Part shown: positions 43,621-52,451 of the stretch, in pieces | Position numbering within the stretch: the first letter of the stretch is position 1 | Layout of the letters: every line of letters starts with the position of its first letter | Assembly: GCF_900114265.1 (NCBI RefSeq) | Contig: NZ_FPKV01000003.1 | Coordinates: 1-64,000, forward strand | DNA length: 64,000 nt | Direction: 5' to 3' | DNA from: Flaviramulus basaltis | GTDB lineage: Bacteria; Bacteroidota; Bacteroidia; Flavobacteriales; Flavobacteriaceae | Notes under the pieces: model-generated | The model's input: the letters and a program-made list of their open reading frames with translations, nothing else | The model's database searches: none | Told to the model about the DNA's origin: nothing | Translations under genes and position numbers: made by a program

Positions 43621-44841
43621 TTAGTTGAATACAGGTATTTTTAAGCTTATGCCTGTTTGTAAATCGGGGGCATTGTTAATTAGAAAATCTTCCTTAAAGT
43701 AAATTGATAATAACATATTTGGTCGTCCATAAGTATATATAAAAGACCAATTTGAAAGCGCTTTGTAGAGTGTAGATACGCCGTGTTGCCAACCGCCATT
43801 TATTTCGCTCCATTTGCCTTTTAAAGTGTAGTAATCTGCTTCTTCTTTTTTATTGTAGCGAGACTGTATTTGATAGTTAACACCTAGTGCATTAAAATTC
43901 CCCTTTCTTGTAAACTTCGCAATTTCTAGATTGCTTTCAAGGGTTGCTAAATACTTATTGTTGCCTAGATCAATAACATCTTTAAAATTAATTAGATTTT
44001 TACGCAACAAATTTGCACCAACAGCAAAACTAAATTCGTAATCATTTTTTAACGGAATTTTTTTAATAGCATTTGCAGAAATACCAACATCTATAGATGA
44101 GTTAAATTTTGAAGTATTTAAACCTAGGTGACTTCCAAAATTTATAAATATATTTTTGGTTTTATTAATTGAAAGCGTTGGATAATAAAAATGATTTATC
44201 TCTAAACCGCCAATAAAAAAATCGTTATTATTAAGTTCTAATGTATTTCCGTTTCTATCAAAATATTTAAAATTAACTTGATTTAACCCATAATAGCGCC
44301 TTCCGTATGGGTCTTCGCCGCCTGCAATATTGCTGTGAAACCATTCAATACTTTCGTCACTTGTAAAAGGAGAAAACGGATATTTTCCTTTGGTAATTAA
44401 GTAGGATCTTAAATTTATACCTAATTCATGTTGTTTTGCAATGGGGATATTTATACCTATTCTAAACTCTTTAATAACCGCATCAACAACAATATTCATA
44501 TAATCTGCAGGAGTGGTTTCTTGGTCAACAAAATTAAAGTGTCTATTATGCCAAATAGTAGTACTAAATTGTTCTCTAATTTCTGGATCTTTGGGAAAGT
44601 ACCCTTCCACAAAAGGTTGAAAATTATTACCACTTACAGCATTTATAGATAATGTTGTGTGTTTTGGAGGGGTTAGTTTAAAATTAGAGTTAATTCGGCT
44701 GCTAAAAATTCCAAAGTGATGTGTTGTTAATAGGCTAGGGTTGTCAATACCATTTTTTATTGATAAACTGTCTTTTTCTTGCGCGATTGTAATGTTACTG
44801 CAAATGAAAATTACAATAAAAAGTATTTTTTTTAGCATCAC
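43621..44841 (-). CDS. Conserved outer-membrane barrel-like protein, unknown function
   Basis: The 406-residue protein has a signal peptide ending NITIAQ. It has many short beta-strand-like stretches with aromatic ends (FAVGANLLRKNLINF, WSFIYTYGRPNMLLSIYF) and finishes SLKIPVF. The alternating pattern suggests an outer-membrane barrel. It follows the hybrid kinase gene by 65 bases on the same strand and may be cotranscribed with it. No named family recognised. Confidence 0.7.
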   Translation of the reverse strand: MMLKKILFIVIFICSNITIAQEKDSLSIKNGIDNPSLLTTHHFGIFSSRINSNFKLTPPKHTTLSINAVSGNNFQPFVEGYFPKDPEIREQFSTTIWHNRHFNFVDQETTPADYMNIVVDAVIKEFRIGINIPIAKQHELGINLRSYLITKGKYPFSPFTSDESIEWFHSNIAGGEDPYGRRYYGLNQVNFKYFDRNGNTLELNNNDFFIGGLEINHFYYPTLSINKTKNIFINFGSHLGLNTSKFNSSIDVGISANAIKKIPLKNDYEFSFAVGANLLRKNLINFKDVIDLGNNKYLATLESNLEIAKFTRKGNFNALGVNYQIQSRYNKKEEADYYTLKGKWSEINGGWQHGVSTLYKALSNWSFIYTYGRPNMLLSIYFKEDFLINNAPDLQTGISLKIPVFN

Positions 44842-44906
44842 GTAAAAATAGAGAAAGTTTAAATATTAAATAATTATGTTTAAGTTAATTCTTTTCTAGT
44901 TAAATT

Positions 44907-46961
44907 TTAATCATTGCTAAAATGAAAGTATAAAAGTTTGTATAAGTGTTCCTTTTTAAAGGGTTTAGAGAGATAGTTATTCATGCCGCTTTCCAAAGCT
45001 TTGTCTATAGCATCTGTTGTGACATTTGCAGATAGTCCGAAAATTATAATATCATTGTTAATTTTTCTAATTTCTTTAGTTGTTTCCCAGCCATCCATTT
45101 CTGGCATATGAATATCCATGAAAATGAGTTGGTATGGTTTTTCTTTGAACTTTTCTAATCCAATTCTTCCATTTTTTGCTGAATCGGCTTTAATGCCAAC
45201 ATCTTCTAGAAATTTTTTAAGAACAATAATATTTATATTGTTATCATCTACAATTAAAACATTTAAATCTGTAAGGTTAATGTGTTTTTGTGTATTGTTT
45301 GGAGCTTTTTGTTCTTCTTTTTCTGCAATAGGAAATACCACATCAAATTTAAATTTAGTACCTACATCTGGAATGCTTTTAACAGAAATTATACCTCCCA
45401 TCATATTAATGAAAATTTTACTAATAGCTAATCCAAGTCCGCTACCTTCATATTGTTTCTTAATACTATTTTCAACTTGTGTAAATCTTTCAAAAATGGT
45501 GTTTATCCTATTTTTAGGAATACCAATTCCAGTATCTTTAACCGAAATTATTATTCTTATTTGGTTATTCTCTATAATTTTTTCTTTGTATGTTAGTATT
45601 ACACCTCCAGTATTTGTGAATTTTAAGCCGTTTTTTACAATATTATTAACGACTTGCATTAATTTACTTTCGTCTCCAATAACTCTTAAATCATTAGTTT
45701 TATTGAATTTCGCTTTTAAGAAAAGATTCTTTTTTAAGAATATAAATTGATTAACTTCAATTAATTCTTTTATTTTTTCTGAAGGGTTGAAGGCTACTTT
45801 GGTAAGTTCTATTTTACCAGACTCTATTTTTTCAATATCTAAAATATCATTAACAATATTAAGTAAATTACTTGATGATTTTCCCATCAAGTCTAAATAC
45901 TCCATATCTGTTTTTTTTAGCTTACTGTCTTTTAAAAGTTCAATAAAACCTAAAATAGCATGCAGAGGAGTTCTTATCTCGTGGCTCATGTTTGATAAGA
46001 ATTCTGTTTTAGCTAATGAGGCTTTTTCAGCTCTATTGCGCTCATTGTTTGATTTTTCATTAGCTTTTAAAAGTTTAAAATTTGACTCTAAAGCGAGTTT
46101 TGTTCCTTCTTTAGCTCGTAAGTAAAAGTAAATTAACAAACTTGTTAAAAAACATAAAACCAAACCAACTATTAATGCAATATTAACAATTGTTAAACCT
46201 TGGGATAAAAGTAAATTATTGCTTGCAGTAACTTTTAATTTCCATTTTTGATTGTCTAAAGAATCAACTAAAATACTATCTTCAAAAATGTAGTTATACT
46301 TGCTTTCAAGCTTGTCGTTTTTATTTAAATTATAAAAAAAAGTTTTTTCATGATCTTGGATTTCAACGGCATATTGATTTTCTAAACTGGTAGTTAGCTT
46401 ATTGAAATTTTCTTTAAAGTCCATGCCACCAGTAATAGTTCCTTGAAATTTATCATGAAAGTAAACAGGGATATCTACTAAAAAAGCATTGCCGCCTTGA
46501 GTTAATTTAGCCCATGGAGTTATATTGGCAGTGTGAGTTTTACTGTGTTCTATCCATTCATTTCTCCGATATTCAATTTTAGAAATATCTAAATTAATAG
46601 CATTTTCATTGCCTAATAGTGGCGTAATTTTTCTAATTACCATCGTGCTATCAATCCATTCTAGAAATTTAAATGAATCATTCTGCTCTAACAGCATACT
46701 AGCATCTTTTTCCCAATGCTCTAAATAAAGACCATTAGTAAATTCAATTCTATTTTTAAGATTTTTTAGTCTGGCTATATCTGCTTTTAGAATATTTTTA
46801 AACTCTTTAGAAATAAGATGCCCAGTTTGTAGAACATCTTCTCCAATTAATAGTTTGTATGTATTTAAAGCCTTACTCCAAACAGAAAATACTATTAGAA
46901 CAGTTATAATAAATGAAGCTAAAGGTAGTAAGACTACTTTTTTGTTAAGTTTATAAAACAT
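44907..46961 (-). CDS. Hybrid sensor histidine kinase/response regulator
   Basis: The 684-residue protein has transmembrane helices at about 9-28 and 256-280, enclosing a sensor domain with a CHASE-like pattern (FKFLEWIDSTMVIRKITPLL, TQGGNAFLVDIPVY). Cytoplasmic parts are HisKA with phospho-His327 (NMSHEIRTPLH), HATPase (DTGIGIP, GSGLGLAIS) and a C-terminal receiver with Asp616 in IFMDIHMPEMDG. No separate DNA-binding regulator is adjacent, so output must go through another protein or a phosphotransferase. The signal is unknown. Confidence 0.92.
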   Translation of the reverse strand: MFYKLNKKVVLLPLASFIITVLIVFSVWSKALNTYKLLIGEDVLQTGHLISKEFKNILKADIARLKNLKNRIEFTNGLYLEHWEKDASMLLEQNDSFKFLEWIDSTMVIRKITPLLGNENAINLDISKIEYRRNEWIEHSKTHTANITPWAKLTQGGNAFLVDIPVYFHDKFQGTITGGMDFKENFNKLTTSLENQYAVEIQDHEKTFFYNLNKNDKLESKYNYIFEDSILVDSLDNQKWKLKVTASNNLLLSQGLTIVNIALIVGLVLCFLTSLLIYFYLRAKEGTKLALESNFKLLKANEKSNNERNRAEKASLAKTEFLSNMSHEIRTPLHAILGFIELLKDSKLKKTDMEYLDLMGKSSSNLLNIVNDILDIEKIESGKIELTKVAFNPSEKIKELIEVNQFIFLKKNLFLKAKFNKTNDLRVIGDESKLMQVVNNIVKNGLKFTNTGGVILTYKEKIIENNQIRIIISVKDTGIGIPKNRINTIFERFTQVENSIKKQYEGSGLGLAISKIFINMMGGIISVKSIPDVGTKFKFDVVFPIAEKEEQKAPNNTQKHINLTDLNVLIVDDNNINIIVLKKFLEDVGIKADSAKNGRIGLEKFKEKPYQLIFMDIHMPEMDGWETTKEIRKINNDIIIFGLSANVTTDAIDKALESGMNNYLSKPFKKEHLYKLLYFHFSND

Positions 46962-47091
46962 TGCAATATTAGTTTGGGGCTAATGTGAGAGCAATTTTAA
47001 GCCAATTTTTATTCATTATAAAACTTAGAGAGCTTTTTTAGGAGTAAATAAGTTTTTGATTAAACAATTTAATTAAACTAAAAGTATTCTT

Positions 47092-48786
47092 TTAGGAAAG
47101 ATTTACAAACAAACCATCATCGGTTTTTTCAACTTTAGCCAGATTGTTTTTTGTAAGTTCTTTTATGCTTTTATCCCATTTTTTATTTGATAAACCAGAC
47201 TGAATTTTTAAGTCATTCAATTCTAATTTTTCTGCTTTTTTCAAAACTTCAAAAACGGCTTTAGCATCTTCACTAATAGCAACTGGTTTTTTTTCTGGTC
47301 GCATCTGTGGGAAGAATAAAACCTCTTGTATCGATTGGTTATTTGTTAAAAACATAATTAATCTATCCATACCAATACCCATACCCGATGTTGGAGGCAT
47401 ACCATATTCTAAAGCACGTAAAAAGTCGTAATCAATAAACTCTGTTGCTTCATCATCACCTTTAGCAGCTAGTTTTAATTGGTGTTCAAAACGTTCACGT
47501 TGGTCAATAGGGTCATTAAGTTCAGAATAAGCATTAGCAATTTCTTTACCACAAACCATAAGTTCAAAACGCTCTGTTAATTCAGGATTGTCACGATGTT
47601 CTTTACATAAAGGGCTCATCTCTTTTGGATAGTCTGTAATGTAAGTTGGTTGAATATAATTCCCTTCACATTTTTCACCAAAAATTTCATCAATAAGTTT
47701 GCCTTTACCCATGGTTTCATCAACCTCTACACCTAAATCTTTGGCAGCTTGTCTAATTTCAGCTTCACTTTTATCAGTAATATCAAACCCAGTAAAGTGT
47801 TTTATAGAATCTGCCATAGTAACTCTGGCATATGGTGCTTTAAAATCTATTTCATGTTTACCAAAAGTAGCTTTTGTAGTTCCATTTACAGCTATAGCAC
47901 AATGCTCAAGTAAGCGTTCACAGAAATCCATCATCCAATTGTAATCTTTATAAGCTACATAAATTTCCATAGCTGTAAACTCAGGGTTATGCGTTCTATC
48001 CATCCCTTCGTTTCTAAAGTTTTTAGAAAACTCATAAACACCTTCAAAACCACCTACAATTAAACGTTTTAAATACAACTCATTAGCAATTCGCATGTAT
48101 AATGGAATATCTAAAGCGTTATGATGTGTCATAAATGGGCGCGCTGCGGCACCACCAGGAATAGGTTGTAAAACTGGTGTTTCAACTTCAAAATATCCAG
48201 AATCATTAAAGAATGAGCGCATGGCATTAAACAATTTGGTACGCTTAACAAACACATCTTTTACATGTGAGTTTACCACCAAATCGGCATAGCGCTGTCT
48301 GTAACGTTGTTCTGGATCTGTAAATGCATCATGCACATTCCCTTCTGCATCAGTTCTTGGTAAAGGCAGTGGTTTTAATGCTTTACTAAGCAAAGTGAAA
48401 TTTTTAACTTTTACTGTTTTTTCACCAACCTTTGTTATGAATAATACGCCTTCAACACCTACAAAATCACCAATATCTAAAAGCTTTTTGTAAACATCGT
48501 TGTATTTGCTTTTATCATCACCTTGGCAAATTTCATCTCTATTAAAATACACTTGTATTCTGCCTTCACTATCTTGTAATTCGGCAAAACTAGCATTTCC
48601 TTGTATACGTCTAGACATTAATCTACCAGCAATAATAACCTTGCTTCCTTCCTTGAAATCTTGTTTTATCTGTTTAGAATTATGCGATACTGCATACAAA
48701 TCTGCAGGGTAAGGATTAATACCTAATTCGCGTAATTTTACTAACTTTTCTCTTCGTACAAGTTCTTGCTCTGATAATTGCGACAT
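47092..48786 (-). CDS. lysS: Lysyl-tRNA synthetase, class II
   Basis: The 564-residue enzyme begins with an OB-fold anticodon-binding domain (VIIAGRLMSRRIQGNASFAEL) and a class II core: FEVETPVLQPIPGGAAARPF, FRNEGMDRTHNPEFTAMEIY and GMGIGMDRLIMFLTN. It is somewhat longer than the roughly 500-residue enterobacterial enzyme, through a C-terminal extension of about 60 residues (from roughly 505). Function in charging tRNA-Lys is certain. Confidence 0.96.
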   Translation of the reverse strand: MSQLSEQELVRREKLVKLRELGINPYPADLYAVSHNSKQIKQDFKEGSKVIIAGRLMSRRIQGNASFAELQDSEGRIQVYFNRDEICQGDDKSKYNDVYKKLLDIGDFVGVEGVLFITKVGEKTVKVKNFTLLSKALKPLPLPRTDAEGNVHDAFTDPEQRYRQRYADLVVNSHVKDVFVKRTKLFNAMRSFFNDSGYFEVETPVLQPIPGGAAARPFMTHHNALDIPLYMRIANELYLKRLIVGGFEGVYEFSKNFRNEGMDRTHNPEFTAMEIYVAYKDYNWMMDFCERLLEHCAIAVNGTTKATFGKHEIDFKAPYARVTMADSIKHFTGFDITDKSEAEIRQAAKDLGVEVDETMGKGKLIDEIFGEKCEGNYIQPTYITDYPKEMSPLCKEHRDNPELTERFELMVCGKEIANAYSELNDPIDQRERFEHQLKLAAKGDDEATEFIDYDFLRALEYGMPPTSGMGIGMDRLIMFLTNNQSIQEVLFFPQMRPEKKPVAISEDAKAVFEVLKKAEKLELNDLKIQSGLSNKKWDKSIKELTKNNLAKVEKTDDGLFVNLS

Positions 48787-48818
48787 AATCTAAATTCTGT
48801 GTAAAAATTTTAAAGGCA

Positions 48819-48826
48819 CAAAGATA
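48819..48826 (-). promoter_or_regulatory. Candidate -7 element of lysS
   Basis: The minus strand reads TATCTTTG, fitting TAnnTTTG, 33 bases upstream of the lysS ATG. Confidence 0.5.
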
Positions 48827-48872
48827 ATCATTTGATTTGCGATTTACGATTATTGATTTATGATTTTTTTGA

Positions 48873-48955
48873 GCGTTACCACAAGGGTCGGGCTATTCAT
48901 TGCAATCTTTTTGTTCGTATCTCACAAAAAGGATTTTCATTACTATCCCTAACGC
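48873..48955. repeat. Structured intergenic repeat with GCGTTA/TAACGC ends
   Basis: The element starts GCGTTACC and ends CCCTAACGC. Inside are GGGTCGGGCT and a stem ATCTTTTTGT with ACAAAAAGGAT (one G-U pair). From memory, elements with the same ends and the GGGTCGGGCT and AAAAAGGAT core are scattered through Flavobacteriia genomes. No second copy is seen in this window. Confidence 0.6.
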
Positions 48956-49019
48956 AAAGTGTAACAAACTTTATAGTTTTACGTCAAATAGGTAATCATC
49001 AATCATTAAAAATCAAATC

Positions 49020-49178
49020 ATGAGTTTTTGGAGAGTTTTACTGTCTATTATTTGTCCACCTTTAGCTGTTATCGATAAAGGTTGTGGCTCTATTATTATT
49101 GTTTTCCTTTTATGGCTTTGTGGCTGGGTGCCTGGAGTTATTGCAGCGTTAGTAATACTTAATAATCCTAAAAATTAA
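49020..49178 (+). CDS. YqaE/Pmp3 family membrane protein
   Basis: This 52-residue ORF reads MSFWRVLLSIICPPLAVIDK, then GCGSIIIVFLLWLCGWVPGV, then IAALVILNNPKN. It has the two transmembrane helices and the conserved CPPLAV start of YqaE/Pmp3 proteins, which are small stress-related membrane proteins. It begins 65 bases after the structured repeat. It lies just upstream of lipB. Confidence 0.88.
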   Translation: MSFWRVLLSIICPPLAVIDKGCGSIIIVFLLWLCGWVPGVIAALVILNNPKN

Positions 49179-49193
49179 AATATAAAAATATCG

Positions 49194-49201
49194 TAATTTT
49201 G
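49194..49201 (+). promoter_or_regulatory. Candidate -7 element of lipB, possibly giving a leaderless transcript
   Basis: TAATTTTG fits TAnnTTTG and ends only 6 bases before the lipB ATG, so transcription may begin at or next to the start codon. Confidence 0.4.
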
Positions 49202-49207
49202 TAGTCT

Positions 49208-49912
49208 ATGAATAAAGAAATAGAACTGCAAGATTTAGGCCTCAAAGACTATAAACAAACTTGGGATTACCAAGAAGAATTGTTTAAAGCTATTGTAGAT
49301 ACTAAAATTAAAAATAGGCGAGAAGAAGCTGGTTTAGAAACCAAAAATTATTTTTTGTTTGTCGAGCATCCGCATGTTTATACTTTGGGTAAAAGTGGTG
49401 ATTTTTCTAATTTACTTGTTTCAGAAGAGCAATTAAAAGAAAAAAATGCTGTGTTTTATAAAGTAAATAGAGGTGGAGATATTACTTATCATGGCCCTGG
49501 ACAAATAGTGGGTTACCCTATTTTAGACTTAGAAAATTTTTTCACAGACATACATAAATATTTGCGTTTTTTAGAAGAAATGGTAATTCTAACGCTAGCA
49601 GATTATGGCTTAAAAGCTGAAAGAAGCCCTGGTGAAACTGGTGTTTGGTTAGATGTTGGCACACCGTTTGCTCGAAAAATTTGTGCTATGGGCGTGCGTG
49701 CAAGCCGTTGGGTAACTATGCATGGTTTTGCACTTAACGTAAATGCTAATTTGGGTTATTTTGATTTAATGATACCTTGTGGTATTCGTGGTAAAGCAGT
49801 AACATCTTTAAATGTTGAATTAGGAAAGAAAACAGTTGATGAAGTTGAGGTTAAAGAAAAGTTACTAAAGCACTTTAGTAATCTTTTTGAGGCAGAGTTT
49901 TATAACTTATGA
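49208..49912 (+). CDS. lipB: Octanoyltransferase LipB
   Basis: The 234-residue enzyme shows VEHPHVYTLGKSG, the RGGDITYHGPGQIVGYPI block, Lys157 in ARKICAMG and the catalytic Cys191 in PCGIRGKAVTSL. It moves octanoyl from acyl carrier protein to lipoyl domains in lipoate synthesis. It overlaps the next gene by 4 bases (ATGA). Confidence 0.95.
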   Translation: MNKEIELQDLGLKDYKQTWDYQEELFKAIVDTKIKNRREEAGLETKNYFLFVEHPHVYTLGKSGDFSNLLVSEEQLKEKNAVFYKVNRGGDITYHGPGQIVGYPILDLENFFTDIHKYLRFLEEMVILTLADYGLKAERSPGETGVWLDVGTPFARKICAMGVRASRWVTMHGFALNVNANLGYFDLMIPCGIRGKAVTSLNVELGKKTVDEVEVKEKLLKHFSNLFEAEFYNL

Positions 49913-50406
49913 AGTTAAGACGAATACTAAAAATAATACTTTTAATTTGTAGCTTTGTTGTAACAGGCATCATGGTTGTTGCGGTCTATTCTTTGTTAGT
50001 AAATAATAATACACCTTTAAATTTTGGAATGTATGTTAATATGCTTATTTGTATTACAGGTATTTTAAGTATAACATATCATTTTAAAACTTTTAAGTTT
50101 TATAAAAAAGAGAAACACAATAAGATTTTAAAGGATACTTCACTTTGGGTGTCGAATATAATTTATGCACTATTGCTAATTTATATATCATCAAGAATAA
50201 GTTATTCTTTTTATAAAATGAATAAAGGTGATACAATAGATTCTGAATTTTATATCATGTATCTATTTTGCTTTTTTGTTTTCTTATTGGGAATATTTTT
50301 AATTATTGAAGAAAGATGGCTTTATAAAAGTATTAAAAATAGCGAAACCCAATCTCACTTAAATGGTATTGATAATATAAAAGGCCATCTAGATGATGAC
50401 CTTTAG
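49909..50406 (+). CDS. Four-helix membrane protein of unknown function
   Basis: The 165-residue protein has about four hydrophobic segments: residues 8-30, 40-60, 80-100 and 117-138. A short hydrophilic tail ends DDDL. The ATGA overlap with lipB suggests coupled translation. No family recognised; the link to lipoylation is positional only. Confidence 0.7.
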   Translation: MKLRRILKIILLICSFVVTGIMVVAVYSLLVNNNTPLNFGMYVNMLICITGILSITYHFKTFKFYKKEKHNKILKDTSLWVSNIIYALLLIYISSRISYSFYKMNKGDTIDSEFYIMYLFCFFVFLLGIFLIIEERWLYKSIKNSETQSHLNGIDNIKGHLDDDL

Positions 50407-50432
50407 TTAAAGTTTATAAGTAGAGATTGTTT

Positions 50433-50891
50433 TTATTCAAATACTATAGGTAAATTAGTTTTTGGTATTTTCACAATATGATAAGGTTGAGTCATTACAG
50501 TAGTTGCATTACCTTGTGGAGCTAAATCTGTAATTTTTACAATAATATTTTCAGTATTGGAAAAAATATTTAATTCCAAACTATGACCTCCATTCGTCTT
50601 TATTTCATCAAAAATAGCGATAATCAAATACTCAGAAAAATCAATATCAACTTCTGAAAAGTTACTAGATTCATTGTTTGTTGTATTCATTTTTGTTATT
50701 AACTCATCCCAAATGCTTTGGTCAGTTATAACCATATTTTGCTTACTAAGTCCTTCGCTACCATTGCCAAAAAGATTGTCTTTAGCAATTAAGGTAGACT
50801 CAATATTTATTGTATTAGAATTGTCATCATTATTGCAGCTAATTACTATTCCTGATGCAAGGAATAGTAATGTTAAAAATTGTGCTTTCAT
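50433..50891 (-). CDS. PrcB-like lipoprotein
   Basis: The 152-residue protein has a lipoprotein signal with lipid Cys in IVISCNN. The domain that follows, with IWDELITKMN, DFSEYLIIAIFDEIKTNGG and YHIVKIPKTN, resembles the C-terminal domain of PrcB, the dentilisin complex subunit. Function in flavobacteria is unknown. Confidence 0.7.
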   Translation of the reverse strand: MKAQFLTLLFLASGIVISCNNDDNSNTINIESTLIAKDNLFGNGSEGLSKQNMVITDQSIWDELITKMNTTNNESSNFSEVDIDFSEYLIIAIFDEIKTNGGHSLELNIFSNTENIIVKITDLAPQGNATTVMTQPYHIVKIPKTNLPIVFE

Positions 50892-50973
50892 AGTTTCTTT
50901 TTTTTATAAAGATGCAAGAATAGCAAAGTGGTTGCGTAAACCTTACAATAATGTCAGGAGAATAAGCAAATAA

Positions 50974-51465
50974 TTAGTTCTTATCGATTGCAGAGAAACT
51001 AATACTATCTGAAATAGAAACATTCCATTTATCAACTAAACTTGCATTAATTTCTAAAACATATTTAGCTGGATCATTTGATGGAAGTGAAGATTCATCA
51101 AAGGGTTTAGCGTTTTTTTGAAAGCTTACTATTTTGTTGTTTTCATCAATAAAAATTAAATCTAAAGGAATTTGTGTATTCTTCATATAGAAAGAACGAG
51201 GAGCAACATCTTCAAAAATAAATAACATTCCTTGATTTGTTTGCATAGAACTTCTATACATTAAACCTGTTTGAGTTTCATATTCTGTATCGGCAATTTC
51301 AATATCTAAACTTACTGTTGCTGAATCTTTTTTAAAAATGGAAAGCTCACCTTCTTTTTTAAATGCAACTTCAGTTTGTTTTATAGCTTTTTTATCTTCT
51401 TTACAGCTAGAAAAAACTAAAAAGTAAAATAGTGTTAAAGGCAATATGTATCGTTTCAATAACAT
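50974..51465 (-). CDS. DUF192 family lipoprotein
   Basis: The 163-residue protein has a lipoprotein signal with Cys in FSSCKED. A DUF192 domain follows, with VSLDIEIADTEYETQTGLMY, MLFIFEDVAPRSFYMKNT and PLDLIFIDENNKIV. The function of this family is unknown. It lies one base downstream of lgt and is probably cotranscribed. Confidence 0.9.
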   Translation of the reverse strand: MLLKRYILPLTLFYFLVFSSCKEDKKAIKQTEVAFKKEGELSIFKKDSATVSLDIEIADTEYETQTGLMYRSSMQTNQGMLFIFEDVAPRSFYMKNTQIPLDLIFIDENNKIVSFQKNAKPFDESSLPSNDPAKYVLEINASLVDKWNVSISDSISFSAIDKN

Positions 51466-51466
51466 A

Positions 51467-52396
51467 CTATTTCACTGCCGATTTTGGTTTGTATACAAAC
51501 ATGAAATACAAACCAATTAATATAAATGGTATACTTAACCATTGTCCCGTATTAAGTCCTGCCCAATTAATGTATTCTTCACCTTGTGGCTCTTTTACAA
51601 ATTCGACAAAGAAACGAATGGTCCAAAGTAGAATTAAAAACAGTCCAAATAAAAATCCTGATTGATCTCTTTTTGTCGTTTTTGAGTAGAAATACCAAAG
51701 TATTAAAAACACAAAAACATAACAAAATGATTCATATAATTGTGCAGGATGCCTGTAAGGAACAGCATCTAATAAATTTTGAAATTGCGGATTATTAGTC
51801 ACAGCATTATAGGCTTTTTGAACATCTTTAATACCTGTAAGTTGTGTAATTTGACTTTTATAATAGTAATCTTGAATAAAACGAACTCCAAAACTTGAAT
51901 CCGTTACTTTACCAATAATTTCAGAATTAATAAAATTACCAATTCTAATAAAAACAGCACCAGAAGCCACAGAGATAACAACGCGGTCTAAAATCCAAAG
52001 TAACGATTTGTACTTGTATTTTCTTCTATATAAATACATCCCTAAAATAATACCAATAGCAGCACCATGACTAGCCAACCCTTGAAAACCGGTAAACTCA
52101 AAGCCTCCTTTAAACTTAAATGGTAAAAAGATGCTGAAAAAGTCTTCAGAAATTAATTCGGATTGATAGAATAAAACATGCCCCAACCTAGCACCAAGCA
52201 TAGTGGCTAAAACGGTGTAAATAAAAAGAGGGTCTAAATACTCTAAGGATACTTTTTCTTTAGTAAAAATGCGTTTCATGATGTACCAGCCTAAAATAAA
52301 GGCAATAACCCACATGAGGCTATAAAAATGAAGTTTGAAGTTTCCAACAATATCAATTCCTGTTAAAGGATTCCAATCAAGTTTTAGTAGTTGCAT
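51467..52396 (-). CDS. lgt: Prolipoprotein diacylglyceryl transferase
   Basis: The 309-residue polytopic protein shows GARLGHVLFYQ, FQGLASHGAAIGII, the signature IRIGNFINSEIIG and RHPAQLYES. It attaches diacylglycerol to the lipobox cysteine, the first step of lipoprotein maturation, for the many lipoproteins in this window. An insertion between the Lgt signature and HPAQLYE is typical of Bacteroidota forms. Confidence 0.95.
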   Translation of the reverse strand: MQLLKLDWNPLTGIDIVGNFKLHFYSLMWVIAFILGWYIMKRIFTKEKVSLEYLDPLFIYTVLATMLGARLGHVLFYQSELISEDFFSIFLPFKFKGGFEFTGFQGLASHGAAIGIILGMYLYRRKYKYKSLLWILDRVVISVASGAVFIRIGNFINSEIIGKVTDSSFGVRFIQDYYYKSQITQLTGIKDVQKAYNAVTNNPQFQNLLDAVPYRHPAQLYESFCYVFVFLILWYFYSKTTKRDQSGFLFGLFLILLWTIRFFVEFVKEPQGEEYINWAGLNTGQWLSIPFILIGLYFMFVYKPKSAVK

Positions 52397-52451
52397 ATGT
52401 TTTGTTTTTCAACGTAAATATAAACGTTAAAGGTGTCTTTATTGTTAAAAT

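Noticed and set aside
45118-45750. 210-codon plus-strand frame opposite the histidine kinase
   Set aside because: The kinase motifs on the minus strand are intact; the opposite frame is hydrophobic low-complexity shadow.
48832-49023. 63-codon plus-strand frame before the YqaE gene
   Set aside because: It spans the structured repeat and lysS promoter region, and the YqaE gene in another frame is the credible product.
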